A stretch of DNA of 64,000 nt from Caballeronia sp. M1242 (GTDB taxonomy: Bacteria > Pseudomonadota > Gammaproteobacteria > Burkholderiales > Burkholderiaceae): contig NZ_CP071132.1 of the NCBI RefSeq assembly GCF_017220215.1, positions 496,001-560,000 of the forward strand. The letters run 5' to 3'. The translations under genes were made by a program, and so were the position numbers. This document shows, one piece after another, positions 9,048 to 18,203 of the stretch. Under the pieces are notes generated by a model. That model made no database searches. It worked only from the letters and a program-made list of their open reading frames with translations, and had not been told where the DNA came from. Each line of letters opens with the position of its first letter. The first letter of the stretch is position 1.

Positions 9048-10021
9048 GCGCGCGGGGCGCGCGTCTTTTCGCGCGTCACCACCTGCACCGGCGTCTCCAT
9101 GAACGGCGACAAGTCGCGCTGACGGCGCCGTTCGACGAGCGCCTTCACCGCGACATCCACGCCGAACACGGCCTGCCGCGCGCCGAACTGCTCGACGGTC
9201 GCGAGCATGCTGCCGTTGTCGAGGAGCGGCTGCACCGCGCTGATGTTGTTGTAGCCGGTCACGAGCACGCGGCCCTTCTTGCCCGCGATGCGAATGGCGT
9301 CGATCGCGCCCATCGCGATGTTGTCGTTCGCGCAGAGCAAACCGCGCAGCGCCGGATGCGCATACAGCATTTGCAGCGCGATGGACTTGCCGCTCGGCGC
9401 GGTCCAGTCGCCGGTGTCGACGGCGCTCACGCGCAGCTGCGCGGCGCTCATCGCTTCCTTGTAGCCGATGGTGCGCTGCTGCGCGTTGCGGTCGTTCGGC
9501 GGCCCTTCGATGATGCCGACTTCATCGCCCGCCTTCAGCTTCGACGCGAGATACGCGCCGACGAGCCGCGCGCCGCGCCGGCTATCCGGCCCGACGAACG
9601 GAATGGTGACGTTCGCGGCTTCCTGCGCGTCGTCGTCAAACGGATTGTCGATGGCGATCACGATGACGCCCGCCGCGACCGCTTTCGCGGCCACCGGCAC
9701 GAGCGCTTTGGAATCGGTCGGCGCGATCACGATGGCGTCCACTTTCCCGGCGACGAGCGATTCGATAATCCGCCTCTGCCCGGTCACGTCGTTGTCCGTC
9801 AGCGTGCCGTAGGTCGTGAGGTCGAGTTGCGACGCGTAGTGCCGCTGATAATTCTTCGCGCCGTCGATCATCGACTGAACGAAGGGATCTCCGAGGGACT
9901 TCATCACGAGCGCGACGCTCGCCTTGCCGCCGGGCTGCGCGGCGGTCGGGCGCACTGACGCGAGCCCGCTCGCGGCGAGGGCGCACGTGGTGAGCAGACG
10001 GCGGCGGGCAAGGCTGATCAT
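9044..10021 (-). CDS. Periplasmic sugar-binding protein (ribose/galactose type), orphan
   Basis: The 325-residue protein starts with an exported leader containing ARRRLL and ending near TAAQP, possibly a Tat-type signal. It continues with a type-I periplasmic binding fold: VALVMKSLGDPFVQSMIDGA, VDAIVIAPTDSKALVPV and GYNNISAVQPLL are typical of RbsB-like proteins. No ATPase or permease accompanies it, so it either uses components encoded elsewhere or the ABC genes starting at 12022 on the other strand. Tail-to-tail with the FAH gene, sharing a TTAA. Ligand unknown. Confidence 0.85.
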   Translation of the reverse strand: MISLARRRLLTTCALAASGLASVRPTAAQPGGKASVALVMKSLGDPFVQSMIDGAKNYQRHYASQLDLTTYGTLTDNDVTGQRRIIESLVAGKVDAIVIAPTDSKALVPVAAKAVAAGVIVIAIDNPFDDDAQEAANVTIPFVGPDSRRGARLVGAYLASKLKAGDEVGIIEGPPNDRNAQQRTIGYKEAMSAAQLRVSAVDTGDWTAPSGKSIALQMLYAHPALRGLLCANDNIAMGAIDAIRIAGKKGRVLVTGYNNISAVQPLLDNGSMLATVEQFGARQAVFGVDVAVKALVERRRQRDLSPFMETPVQVVTREKTRAPRA

Positions 10022-10079
10022 GAAGGCGGGTCGGGAATCGACGGTCGCCTCATTGTAGACAAACGGCAGCGACCACGAC

Positions 10080-10586
10080 TCACGCTTGCGGACGCTCTTC
10101 CCACGCCAGCGCGATGAACGCGGCGCATAACGCTTCCATGCCGCGCGCGTCTTCTTCGTCGAAGCGGCCGGGCACGGGGCTGTCGACGTCCCACACGCCG
10201 ATCAGCGTGCCGTCGCTCCCGACGAGCGGCACGACGATTTCCGAGCGCGACGCCGAATCACACGCGATATGGCCGGGAAACGCGTCGACATCGGGGACGA
10301 CCTGCGTTTTGCGTTCGCGCGCCGCCGTGCCGCACACGCCGCGTCCGAGCGCGATGCGCACGCACGCGGGCTTGCCCTGGAACGGCCCGACGACGAGTTC
10401 GTCGCCATCGAACAGATAGAAGCCGGCCCAGTTGATATCCGGCAGCGAGTGATAGACGAGCGACGAGAAGTTCGCCGCGTTCGCGATGAAGTCGGCTTCG
10501 TCGCCGATCAGGGAACGCGCCTGTTGCAGCAGGTCGTCGTACTGCGTGGACTTGCTGGCGTGGGAGGGCGTGGAAGGCGTGAACAT
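10080..10586 (-). CDS. msrC: Free methionine-(R)-sulfoxide reductase, GAF domain
   Basis: The 168-residue protein is a single GAF domain with the fRMsr signature: an ALGRGVCGTAA stretch, preceding KPACVRI and following HIACDSASRSEIVVPL. Together these supply the three cysteines used for reduction of free methionine-R-sulfoxide in E. coli YebR/MsrC. NWAGFYLFDGDELVVGPFQGK is also typical. It repairs oxidised free methionine in the cytoplasm using thioredoxin. It appears monocistronic. Recognition is strong because all three Cys positions are present. Confidence 0.9.
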   Translation of the reverse strand: MFTPSTPSHASKSTQYDDLLQQARSLIGDEADFIANAANFSSLVYHSLPDINWAGFYLFDGDELVVGPFQGKPACVRIALGRGVCGTAARERKTQVVPDVDAFPGHIACDSASRSEIVVPLVGSDGTLIGVWDVDSPVPGRFDEEDARGMEALCAAFIALAWEERPQA

Positions 10587-10707
10587 GGCGGCGGCTCGAA
10601 GTGCGATCGAGGTGTAGCTTAGCGTCTATGCGCCGATCGCTGCACGCCGAATGCCAAACCGCCTTCGGGATTTCCCTGCTTTACACCCTGTCGGCCCCGG
10701 TATTAAA

Positions 10708-10724
10708 TAAATCAACTTGATTTA
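10708..10724. promoter_or_regulatory. Perfect 17-bp palindrome, candidate ROK operator
   Basis: TAAATCAA-C-TTGATTTA is a perfect palindrome in an unusually AT-rich island 49 bp before the ROK regulator start. ROK regulators of the NagC/XylR type bind AT-rich inverted repeats, and this one sits where an autoregulatory operator of the sugar ABC operon would lie. Confidence 0.5.
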
Positions 10725-10772
10725 ATTAATCGTCACACAGATGACGGTTGCCAGGATAACCGGAGACAGCCA

Positions 10773-12032
10773 GTGAAATTGCCGAGCGGCAGAGGAAGCA
10801 ATTCCGCGTCCGTGCGCCGATACAACGAGCGCTTGCTGTTGCAGGCGCTGCGCCGCACCGAACCGGCGTCGAAGGCGGATCTCGCGCGTCACGCGAACCT
10901 GACGAGCACGGCGGTCGGCAGCATCGTCGAGTCGCTGGAACGCGCCGGCTTGATCGAATACAGCGGACGGCGGCTCGAAGGTCAGCGCGGCCAGCCCGCG
11001 TCGCTCATCCGGCTCGATCCGCGCGGCGCGTTCGGCATCGGCGTGCGGCTCGACCGCACGAGCATCGAGACGGTGCTCGTCAATTTCGCGGGCGACGTGC
11101 TCGCCCGAAGCGCGCTGGATCGCGTGCTGCCGCATCCGTTGGCGGTGCTCGAGATCGTTCAGCGCGATATCGAAGGCATGCTCGCCCTCTTGAGCGTGGC
11201 GGAGCGCGAGCGTCTGACCGGAATCGGCGTCGCGCAGCCGTACAACCTCGGCAGCTGGCTGCGCGAACTGGGCGTGAGCGCCGATACGACGAGCGCCGAC
11301 ATCTTCCGCGCGTGGGACCAGACCGACTTTCCCGCCGCGTTGTCCCGCGCGCTCGCCCTGCCCGTCTTCGGCGAAAACGACGGCAACGCCGCCGCGACCG
11401 CCGAGCTGTTCTACGGCCACGGCCGCCATTGCGACGACTTCGTGTATCTCTTTCTCGGCTCGGCCATCGGCGGCGGCGTCGCCATCGACGGCGACTGTCT
11501 GCGCGGCGCGACCGGCAACGCGGGCGACATCGGCGTGATGCCGGTGCGGCCGAGCCGCCTGCCGTCCGCACCGCAGCCGCCCGGTCAGTGGGACATCCTG
11601 CTCTCGCGCGCATCGCTCAATGCGCTCGTGCGGCATCTGCACTTCTCCGGCGCGCCGGCGGCGAGCCGCATGGACGTGCAAGCGTGCATCGAGCGGCGTC
11701 TGCCCGCGGTCGAAGAATGGATCGACGACTGCATCGAAGCGCTGGCTCCCGCGTTGCGCGCGATGCTCTGCGTGCTCGACGTGCCGATGGTCGTGATCGA
11801 TTCCGATATCGACGGCGGCCTGCTCGACCGCCTGATCGACCGTCTCGCCGCGACGATGGCCGCGAACGCGCCCGAAGCGCGCGGCACGCCGGAAATCGTG
11901 CGCGGCAACTTCGGCCCGGACGCGGGCGCAATCGGCGCGGCCACGCTGCCGATGTTCTTCAACTTCTCGCCACGCGTGGGGCTGCATCGCGGCGCGGGTG
12001 TCAAATCGCAGGAGGTGAACCATGCCGCATGA
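10773..12032 (+). CDS. ROK-family transcriptional regulator of the sugar ABC operon
   Basis: Translation starts at a GTG with GGAGA eight bases upstream. The 419-residue protein has an N-terminal winged helix (SKADLARHANLTSTAVGSIVESLERAGLI, about residues 30-60). A ROK fold follows, with FGENDGNAAATAELFYGHG and GSAIGGGVAIDG. The usual CxCGxxGC zinc motif and the kinase-type DxGxT loop are both absent, so it should be a regulator without kinase activity. Its end overlaps the ATPase gene by 11 bases, indicating co-transcription and control of this transporter. Sugar ligand unknown. Confidence 0.9.
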   Translation: MKLPSGRGSNSASVRRYNERLLLQALRRTEPASKADLARHANLTSTAVGSIVESLERAGLIEYSGRRLEGQRGQPASLIRLDPRGAFGIGVRLDRTSIETVLVNFAGDVLARSALDRVLPHPLAVLEIVQRDIEGMLALLSVAERERLTGIGVAQPYNLGSWLRELGVSADTTSADIFRAWDQTDFPAALSRALALPVFGENDGNAAATAELFYGHGRHCDDFVYLFLGSAIGGGVAIDGDCLRGATGNAGDIGVMPVRPSRLPSAPQPPGQWDILLSRASLNALVRHLHFSGAPAASRMDVQACIERRLPAVEEWIDDCIEALAPALRAMLCVLDVPMVVIDSDIDGGLLDRLIDRLAATMAANAPEARGTPEIVRGNFGPDAGAIGAATLPMFFNFSPRVGLHRGAGVKSQEVNHAA

Positions 12033-13590
12033 CTCTGCCCTTTCGCCGGAGGCACGCACGCCGCTGCTCGAAATGCGCGGCATCAGCAAGACGTTTCCCG
12101 GCGTGCGCGCGTTGAACGACGTGCGCCTGTCCGTGTATCCCGGCGAAGTGCATTCGCTGATGGGCGAAAACGGCGCGGGCAAATCCACGCTGATGAAGAT
12201 TCTCTCGGGCGCGTATCAAGCGGACCCCGGCGGGCAGATTCTGATCGACGGCAAGCCGGTCGTCATCGACGGGCCGCTCGCCGCGCGCTCACTCGGCGTC
12301 GCCGTGATCTATCAGGAACTGAGTCTTGCGCCGAATCTCTCGGTGGCCGAGAACATCTACGCCGGGCGCGAGCTGCGTCGCGGTAAAGGCGCGTGGTCGC
12401 TCGTCGACCGGCCCGGCATGGAGCGCGGCTGCGAAGATGTGTTGAAGCGCTTGGGCGCGGCGTTCAAGCCGCATACGCTCGTCGGCGACTTGTCGATCGC
12501 GGAACGGCAACTGGTCGAAATCGCGCGAGCCGTGCACGCGCACGCCCGCATCCTCGTGATGGACGAGCCGACCACGCCGCTCTCGTCGCGCGAAACCGAC
12601 CGCCTGTTCGAGCTCGTGCGTCAACTGCGCGAGGAAGGCATCGCGATCATCTATATCAGTCACCGGATGGCGGAGATTTACGAGTTGTCGGACCGCGTCT
12701 CGGTGCTGCGCGACGGCAGCTACGTCGGCACGCTGATGCGCGACGAACTGTCCGCCGAAAGCCTCGTGCGCATGATGGTCGGCCGCGACATTTCCGGCTT
12801 CTACAAGAAAGAGCACGCGCCTTACGATCCCGGCCACGTCGTGCTGTCCGTGCGCGACATGGCCGACGACAACCGCGTGCGCGGATGCAGCCTCGATCTG
12901 CACGCGGGCGAAGTGCTGGGCATTGCGGGACTGGTCGGCGCGGGCCGCACCGAGCTTGCGCGCCTTATCTTCGGCGCGGAGGAACGCACGCGCGGCGAAG
13001 TGTCGATGCACGGCAAGCCGCTCGCGTTGCGCACGCCGCGCGACGCGATCGACGCGGGCCTCGTCTATCTCACCGAAGACCGAAAGGGCCAGGGTCTTTT
13101 CCTCGACATGAGCGTGCGCGACAACATCAACATCGCGGTGGCCGGGCGCGACGCGAAAGCCGGCGTGATGGACATCGCGCGCGGAAACACGCGGGCGCGC
13201 GACGCCATCGCGGCGCTGTCCATTCGCGTGCCGAATGCGCGCGTGAATGCGGGCGCGCTGTCGGGCGGCAATCAGCAGAAGGTGCTGCTGTCGCGGCTGC
13301 TCGAAACGAAGCCCGAAGTGCTGATCCTCGACGAACCGACGCGCGGCGTCGACATCGGCGCGAAGTCGGAGATTTACCGGATCATCAACGACCTGGCGCG
13401 ATCGGGCGTCGGCGTGATCGTGATATCGAGCGAACTGCCGGAAGTGATCGGCGTGGCGGATCGCGTGCTGGTGATGCGCGAAGGCGTGATCGCGGGCGAA
13501 CTCGGCGGCCATTCGGGCACGCCGATCTCGCAGGAAGGAATCATTGAACTGGCGACGGGCTCGCGGGCCGCGCTCGGTCAGGCGGCTTGA
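12022..13590 (+). CDS. Sugar ABC transporter ATP-binding protein (RbsA/XylG type)
   Basis: The 522-residue protein has two fused nucleotide-binding domains. The first has Walker A GENGAGKST and Walker B ILVMDEPTT. The second has a degenerate Walker A (GLVGAGRTE) and a normal signature and Walker B (LSGGNQQKVLLSRLL, VLILDEPTRG). Such tandem ATPases power uptake of ribose, xylose, fructose or similar sugars. GGAGG lies seven bases before the ATG, which is inside the end of the ROK gene. The permease follows 18 bp later. The degenerate second Walker A is a family norm. Confidence 0.95.
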   Translation: MPHDSALSPEARTPLLEMRGISKTFPGVRALNDVRLSVYPGEVHSLMGENGAGKSTLMKILSGAYQADPGGQILIDGKPVVIDGPLAARSLGVAVIYQELSLAPNLSVAENIYAGRELRRGKGAWSLVDRPGMERGCEDVLKRLGAAFKPHTLVGDLSIAERQLVEIARAVHAHARILVMDEPTTPLSSRETDRLFELVRQLREEGIAIIYISHRMAEIYELSDRVSVLRDGSYVGTLMRDELSAESLVRMMVGRDISGFYKKEHAPYDPGHVVLSVRDMADDNRVRGCSLDLHAGEVLGIAGLVGAGRTELARLIFGAEERTRGEVSMHGKPLALRTPRDAIDAGLVYLTEDRKGQGLFLDMSVRDNINIAVAGRDAKAGVMDIARGNTRARDAIAALSIRVPNARVNAGALSGGNQQKVLLSRLLETKPEVLILDEPTRGVDIGAKSEIYRIINDLARSGVGVIVISSELPEVIGVADRVLVMREGVIAGELGGHSGTPISQEGIIELATGSRAALGQAA

Positions 13591-13608
13591 CGTTATCGGG
13601 AGACAGAC

Positions 13609-14646
13609 ATGGCTAACACGACGAAACACCACGACACCGGCGCGGCACCCGTTGCAAGCGCCGAAAGCGCGACGCAGCGGCAGCGCCGCATCGAGCATCG
13701 CGAGCGCATGCAAGTGCTGATGCGCACGGCGGGCATGTTGCCCGTGCTGATTCTGCTGTGCATCGGCTTCGGCGTGGTCACCGACGGCTTCTTCAGCTTG
13801 CAGAACATCTCGATCGTCACGCAGCAGGCGTCGATCAACATCGTGCTTGCGGCGGGCATGACCTTCGTGATTCTGACGGGCGGCATCGACCTGTCGGTCG
13901 GCTCGGTGCTGTCGGCGGCGGCGGTCACGGCGCTGCTCGCGTCGAATCTGCAAGGCATGGGCTGGCTCGGCGTGCCCGCCGCGCTCGGCGTCGGGCTCGG
14001 CTTCGGCGTCATCAACGGCGCGTTAATCGCGCTGCTCAAGCTGCCGCCTTTCATCGTGACGCTCGGCTCGTTGACCGCCGTGCGCGGCATCGCGCGGTTG
14101 ATCGGTCACGACACGACCATCTTCAATCCGCAACTGTCGTTCGCGTTCATCGGCAACGATTCGATTCTCGGCGTGCCCTGGCTCGTCGTGATCGCGCTCG
14201 CGGTCGTGATCGTCTCGTGGTTTATCCTGCGCCGCACGGTGCTCGGCCTGCGCATCTATTCGGTCGGCGGCAATCCGGAGGCGGCGCGGCTTTCGGGCAT
14301 CAAGGTGTGGGGCATCCAGATGTTCGTCTACGCGATGTCGGGCCTGCTCGCCGGACTCGGCGCCGTGATGTCCGCCGCGCGGCTTTATGCGGCGAACGGC
14401 CTGCAACTCGGCCAGTCATATGAACTCGACGCCATCGCCGCGGTCATTCTCGGCGGCACCAGCTTCGTGGGCGGCGTCGGCTCGATCGTCGGCACGCTGG
14501 TCGGTGCGCTCATCATCGCGGTGTTGTCCAACGGCCTCGTGCTGCTCGGCGTGTCGGACATCTGGCAGTACATCATCAAGGGCCTCGTCATTATCGGCGC
14601 GGTGGCGCTCGACCGTTATCGCCAGCGAGGATCGGCGCGTACGTGA
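13609..14646 (+). CDS. Sugar ABC transporter permease (RbsC type)
   Basis: The 345-residue integral membrane protein has a cytoplasmic N-terminus of about 40 residues and eight to ten hydrophobic segments. It includes the family blocks VILTGGIDLSVGSVLSAAA and AAVILGGTSFVGGVGSIVGTLVGALI. It forms the channel dimer of the sugar importer with the adjacent ATPase. GGGAGA lies before the ATG. The binding protein gene starts 88 bp downstream. Family assignment is secure; the transported sugar is not readable. Confidence 0.95.
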   Translation: MANTTKHHDTGAAPVASAESATQRQRRIEHRERMQVLMRTAGMLPVLILLCIGFGVVTDGFFSLQNISIVTQQASINIVLAAGMTFVILTGGIDLSVGSVLSAAAVTALLASNLQGMGWLGVPAALGVGLGFGVINGALIALLKLPPFIVTLGSLTAVRGIARLIGHDTTIFNPQLSFAFIGNDSILGVPWLVVIALAVVIVSWFILRRTVLGLRIYSVGGNPEAARLSGIKVWGIQMFVYAMSGLLAGLGAVMSAARLYAANGLQLGQSYELDAIAAVILGGTSFVGGVGSIVGTLVGALIIAVLSNGLVLLGVSDIWQYIIKGLVIIGAVALDRYRQRGSART

Positions 14647-14733
14647 TGAACTCTTGTCGGGTCGCGCCGCTCAGAATCGCCTAGAGTCGCAACAATCAAC
14701 ATCAACATCAACCAAACAACCGGAGACAACCCT

Positions 14734-15681
14734 ATGCGCAAGCACAACAAGCTGTTCGCGAGCATGGCCCTCGCGCTCGGATGCACGATGACGTTCGCCG
14801 CGCACGCCGCGGATAAGCAGCTCAAAGCCATCGGCATCACGGTGGGCTCGCTCGGCAACCCGTACTTCGTGACCATCTCGAAGGGCGCGGAAGCCAAGGC
14901 GAAGGCCATCAATCCGAACGTGAAGGTCACGGCCGTCTCGTCCGATTACGACATGAACAAGCAGTTCACGCAGATCGACAACTTCATCTCGGCGCACGTC
15001 GACATGATCCTGTTGAACGCCGTCGATCCGAAGGCCATCGAGCCGGCGGTGAAGAAGGCGAAGGCGGCGGGCATCGTCGTGGTCGCGGTGGACGTCGCGG
15101 CGGCGGGTGCGGACGCGACCGTGCAGACCAACAACGTGCAGGCCGGCCAGATTGCGTGCGACTTCCTCGCGAAGAAGCTCAACGGCAAGGGCAACGTCGT
15201 GATCGAGAACGGGCCGCAAGTGTCGGCGGTGATCGACCGCGTGAACGGCTGCAAGGCCGTGCTCGCGAAGAACCCGGGCATCAAGGTGCTCTCCGACGAT
15301 CAGGATGCGAAAGGCTCGCGCGAAGGCGGCATGAACGCGATGCAGGGCTATCTCACGCGCTTCCCGAAGCTCGACGGCCTGTTCGCGATCAACGATCCGC
15401 AAGCTATCGGCAGCGACCTCGCGGCGAAGCAGCTGCATCGCTCGAATCTGGTGATTACGTCGGTGGATGGCGCGCCGGATATCGAAAACGCGCTCAAGAC
15501 CGATACGCTGATTCAGGCGTCCGCGAGCCAGGACCCGTGGTCGATGGCGCAGCAGGCGGTGAGCGTCGGCTATGACCTGATGAACGGCAAGAAGCCGAGC
15601 AGCACGATGATTCTGATGCCGTCGACGCTCGTCACGCGCGAGAACGTCGCCAATTACAAGGGCTGGTCGTCGCCGCATTGA
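14734..15681 (+). CDS. Sugar ABC transporter periplasmic binding protein
   Basis: The 315-residue protein has a clear Sec signal ending at AHAAD. The RbsB-like fold shows IGITVGSLGNPYFVTISKGAEA, VDMILLNAVDPKAIEPAVKKAKAAGI and DGLFAINDPQAIG. It captures a sugar in the periplasm for the permease and ATPase encoded just upstream, and closes the four-gene operon. CGGAGAC precedes the ATG. Candidate sugars include fructose, ribose or a sugar alcohol; none can be chosen from sequence alone. Confidence 0.93.
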   Translation: MRKHNKLFASMALALGCTMTFAAHAADKQLKAIGITVGSLGNPYFVTISKGAEAKAKAINPNVKVTAVSSDYDMNKQFTQIDNFISAHVDMILLNAVDPKAIEPAVKKAKAAGIVVVAVDVAAAGADATVQTNNVQAGQIACDFLAKKLNGKGNVVIENGPQVSAVIDRVNGCKAVLAKNPGIKVLSDDQDAKGSREGGMNAMQGYLTRFPKLDGLFAINDPQAIGSDLAAKQLHRSNLVITSVDGAPDIENALKTDTLIQASASQDPWSMAQQAVSVGYDLMNGKKPSSTMILMPSTLVTRENVANYKGWSSPH

Positions 15682-15981
15682 GGTCATGTTCGCCGCTCGC
15701 TGCAATCAGCGAGCGGCGCGTCGTACATTGTCTCTCCGGGCATGCGGCGCCGCCCGCATCCAACTTCGGCCGCCATTCGAACGGCGCGCCGCCTGCTCAC
15801 CAATCCCAGTCTGCTTTTGAACCTGTCGATGCCGCCGGGCGCAGCTTGCGCGGCGACGCTCCGCACGGACGCGCACGCACGCCGCGGACACGGCGTATCC
15901 TGTGGCTTCGACGCGGCCGTGCTTCGGTGAACGGTGACGCGCGTCCTCAATCGATCAAGCAGCGCAGACAGGAGAAACTGA
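15682..15981. other. Intergenic region, no gene seen
   Basis: The 300 bp between the binding-protein gene and the dihydrolipoyl dehydrogenase contain only overlapping high-GC frames without ribosome binding sites or recognisable protein. The first 60 bases include a GCTCGCTGC-AATC-AGCGAGCG-like hairpin that could terminate the sugar operon. The right end must hold the promoter of the next gene; I could not define its boxes. Confidence 0.35.
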
Positions 15982-17781
15982 ATGGCCAGGGTTGAAGTCA
16001 AGGTTCCGCAGCTTTCCGAATCCGTCACCGAAGCGACGATGCTGCCGTGGAAAAAGAAAGCGGGCGACCCCGTGACGCAGGACGAGATTCTCGTCGAGCT
16101 GGAAACCGACAAGGTCGTGCTCGAAGTGCCCGCGCCCGCATCGGGCGTGCTGGCGGAAGTGCTCAAGCAGCAAGGCGATATCGTCCACGCCGACGAACTG
16201 CTCGCCGCCATCGACACCGAGGCGAAAGCCGCCGCGCCGTCAGCGGCCGCGCCCGCGCCCGCGCCGGCACCCGCGCCTGCGCCTGCCACAGCATCTGAAA
16301 AGCCCGCCGCTGCTCCGGCGCAACAGGCGAGCCCGACAGACTCTGCGGATAACAAAGCCGACTTCGACGTGATCGTGATCGGCGCTGGCCCCGGCGGATA
16401 CATCGCCGCGATCCGCGCCGCGCAACTCGGCATGTCGGTCGCGTGCGTCGAGGAATGGATCAACCCGGCCGGCAAGCCCAAGCTCGGCGGCACGTGCCTG
16501 AACGTCGGCTGCATTCCGTCGAAGGCGCTGCTCGCGTCGTCCGAAGCGTTCGAGAACGCGAAGCTGCATTTCGGAGATCACGGCATCTCGATGGACAACC
16601 TGAACGTCGACATCAAGAAGATGGTCGGACGCAAGGAAGCCATCGTCGAGAAGATCACGGGCGGTGTCGAATTCCTGTTTCGCAAGAACAAGATCACGTG
16701 GCTCAAAGGTCACGGCAAGCTCGCGGGCAAGGCGGGCGGCGCGTTTCGCATTGAAGTGGGCGGCGGCGGCCAGGACGGGACGCATACCGCGAAGCATGTG
16801 ATCATCGCGACGGGTTCGAAAGCGCGGCATCTGCCGAACGTGCCCGTGGACAACCGCATCGTGTCCGACAACGAAGGCGCGCTCGCCTTCGACTCCGCGC
16901 CGAAGAAGCTCGCCGTGATCGGCGCGGGCGTGATCGGCCTGGAACTCGGTTCGGTGTGGCGCAGGCTCGGCGCGGAAGTGACGATTCTCGAAGCGCTGCC
17001 CGAATTCCTCGCCTCGACCGACACGGCGATCCAGAAAGAAGCCGCCAAGCTCTTCAAGAAGCAAGGACTAACCATTCACCTCGGCGTGAAGATCGAAAAC
17101 GTGAAGTCGTCGGATGCGGGCGTTTCCGTCTCCTATACCGACAAAGACGGCGCCGCGCAGACGCTCGACGCGGACCGCCTGATCGTGTCCATCGGCCGCG
17201 TGCCGAACACCGACAACCTCGGGCTCGATTCCATCGGCCTCGCGACGGACCAGCGCGGCTTCATTCCCGTCGACGGCCATTGTGCGACGACGGTCCCGAA
17301 CGTCTACGCCATCGGCGATGTCGTGCGCGGCCCGATGCTCGCGCACAAGGCCGAGGACGAAGGCGTGCTGGTAGCCGAGATCATCGACGGACAGAAGCCG
17401 CATATCGACTACAACTGCATTCCGTGGGTGATCTACACGCACCCGGAAATCGCGTGGGTCGGGCAGACCGAACAGGCGCTCAAGGCGGAAGGCCGCGAGT
17501 ACCGCACCGGCCAGTTCCCGATGATGGCGAACGGCCGCGCGCTCGGCATCGGCGAGACGGACGGCTTCATCAAGATGATCGCCGATGCGAAGACCGACGA
17601 GATTCTCGGCGTGCACATCGTCTCGGCGAACGCGTCGGATCTGATCGCCGAAGCGGTCGTGGCGATGGAGTTCAAGGCGGCGTCGGAGGATATCGGCATC
17701 ATTTCGCATCCGCATCCATCGCTCTCGGAAGTGATGCGCGAGGCGGCGCTCGCGGTGAACAAGCGCGCGCTCAATATCTGA
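15982..17781 (+). CDS. lpdA: Dihydrolipoyl dehydrogenase (E3) with N-terminal lipoyl domain
   Basis: The 599-residue protein starts with a lipoyl domain (residues 1-80; lipoyl Lys in ETDKVV), then an Ala/Pro linker, then a complete flavoprotein disulfide reductase. It has the FAD motif VIGAGPGGY, redox-active GGTCLNVGCIPSK, NAD motif VIGAGVIGLELG and the C-terminal HPHPSLSE catalytic His/Glu. It reoxidises dihydrolipoamide of 2-oxoacid dehydrogenase complexes. The lipoyl part resembles that of 2-oxoglutarate dehydrogenase E2 more than pyruvate dehydrogenase E2. No E1 or E2 gene is adjacent. Start supported by CAGGAGAA. Confidence 0.93.
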   Translation: MARVEVKVPQLSESVTEATMLPWKKKAGDPVTQDEILVELETDKVVLEVPAPASGVLAEVLKQQGDIVHADELLAAIDTEAKAAAPSAAAPAPAPAPAPAPATASEKPAAAPAQQASPTDSADNKADFDVIVIGAGPGGYIAAIRAAQLGMSVACVEEWINPAGKPKLGGTCLNVGCIPSKALLASSEAFENAKLHFGDHGISMDNLNVDIKKMVGRKEAIVEKITGGVEFLFRKNKITWLKGHGKLAGKAGGAFRIEVGGGGQDGTHTAKHVIIATGSKARHLPNVPVDNRIVSDNEGALAFDSAPKKLAVIGAGVIGLELGSVWRRLGAEVTILEALPEFLASTDTAIQKEAAKLFKKQGLTIHLGVKIENVKSSDAGVSVSYTDKDGAAQTLDADRLIVSIGRVPNTDNLGLDSIGLATDQRGFIPVDGHCATTVPNVYAIGDVVRGPMLAHKAEDEGVLVAEIIDGQKPHIDYNCIPWVIYTHPEIAWVGQTEQALKAEGREYRTGQFPMMANGRALGIGETDGFIKMIADAKTDEILGVHIVSANASDLIAEAVVAMEFKAASEDIGIISHPHPSLSEVMREAALAVNKRALNI

Positions 17782-17921
17782 CTGAGCGGCGAAGCTGCGT
17801 TCGCGTTGCACGTTCGCTGAACGGTGGCGCGAACCGCCATACAATCATCGCGCGGCGGCCGTGTCGATCACGGCGCGCCGTGCATCGTCCGATGTTCCAT
17901 GAAAATCAAACTGGAGAGGAT

Positions 17922-18203
17922 ATGAACGTAACGCTTGCCAAGAAGCTTGCCGTCTCGATGATCGTGGCCGCCTTCGGCGTGTCCGTCGCGGCCGTGTCGT
18001 ATGCGCAGGACAACAGCAGCACGACCGATGCCGCGCCTTCGACCAAAGCCCAGCGCAAGGCCGCGCGCAAGGAAGCGCGCGCGAAGAAGAACGCCGAGCT
18101 GAAGAAGCTCGAAAGCGCGGGATACAACCCGGCGCAGCGCGACGACGCGTCGTATCCGCAGGACATTCAGAAGGCGCAGAAGAAGGCCGGCATCGGCCAG
18201 TGA
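17922..18203 (+). CDS. Small exported protein, DUF4148-like
   Basis: The 93-residue product has a Sec signal ending around SYAQDN. A highly basic Lys/Arg/Ala helix and a C-terminal GYNPAQRDDASYPQDIQKAQ segment follow, matching the GYNP...YP..IQ.A pattern I associate with DUF4148 proteins of Burkholderia. Such proteins are periplasmic and of unknown function. The ATG is preceded by GGAGAGGA. It stands alone, about 140 bp after the E3 gene. Confidence 0.7.
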   Translation: MNVTLAKKLAVSMIVAAFGVSVAAVSYAQDNSSTTDAAPSTKAQRKAARKEARAKKNAELKKLESAGYNPAQRDDASYPQDIQKAQKKAGIGQ

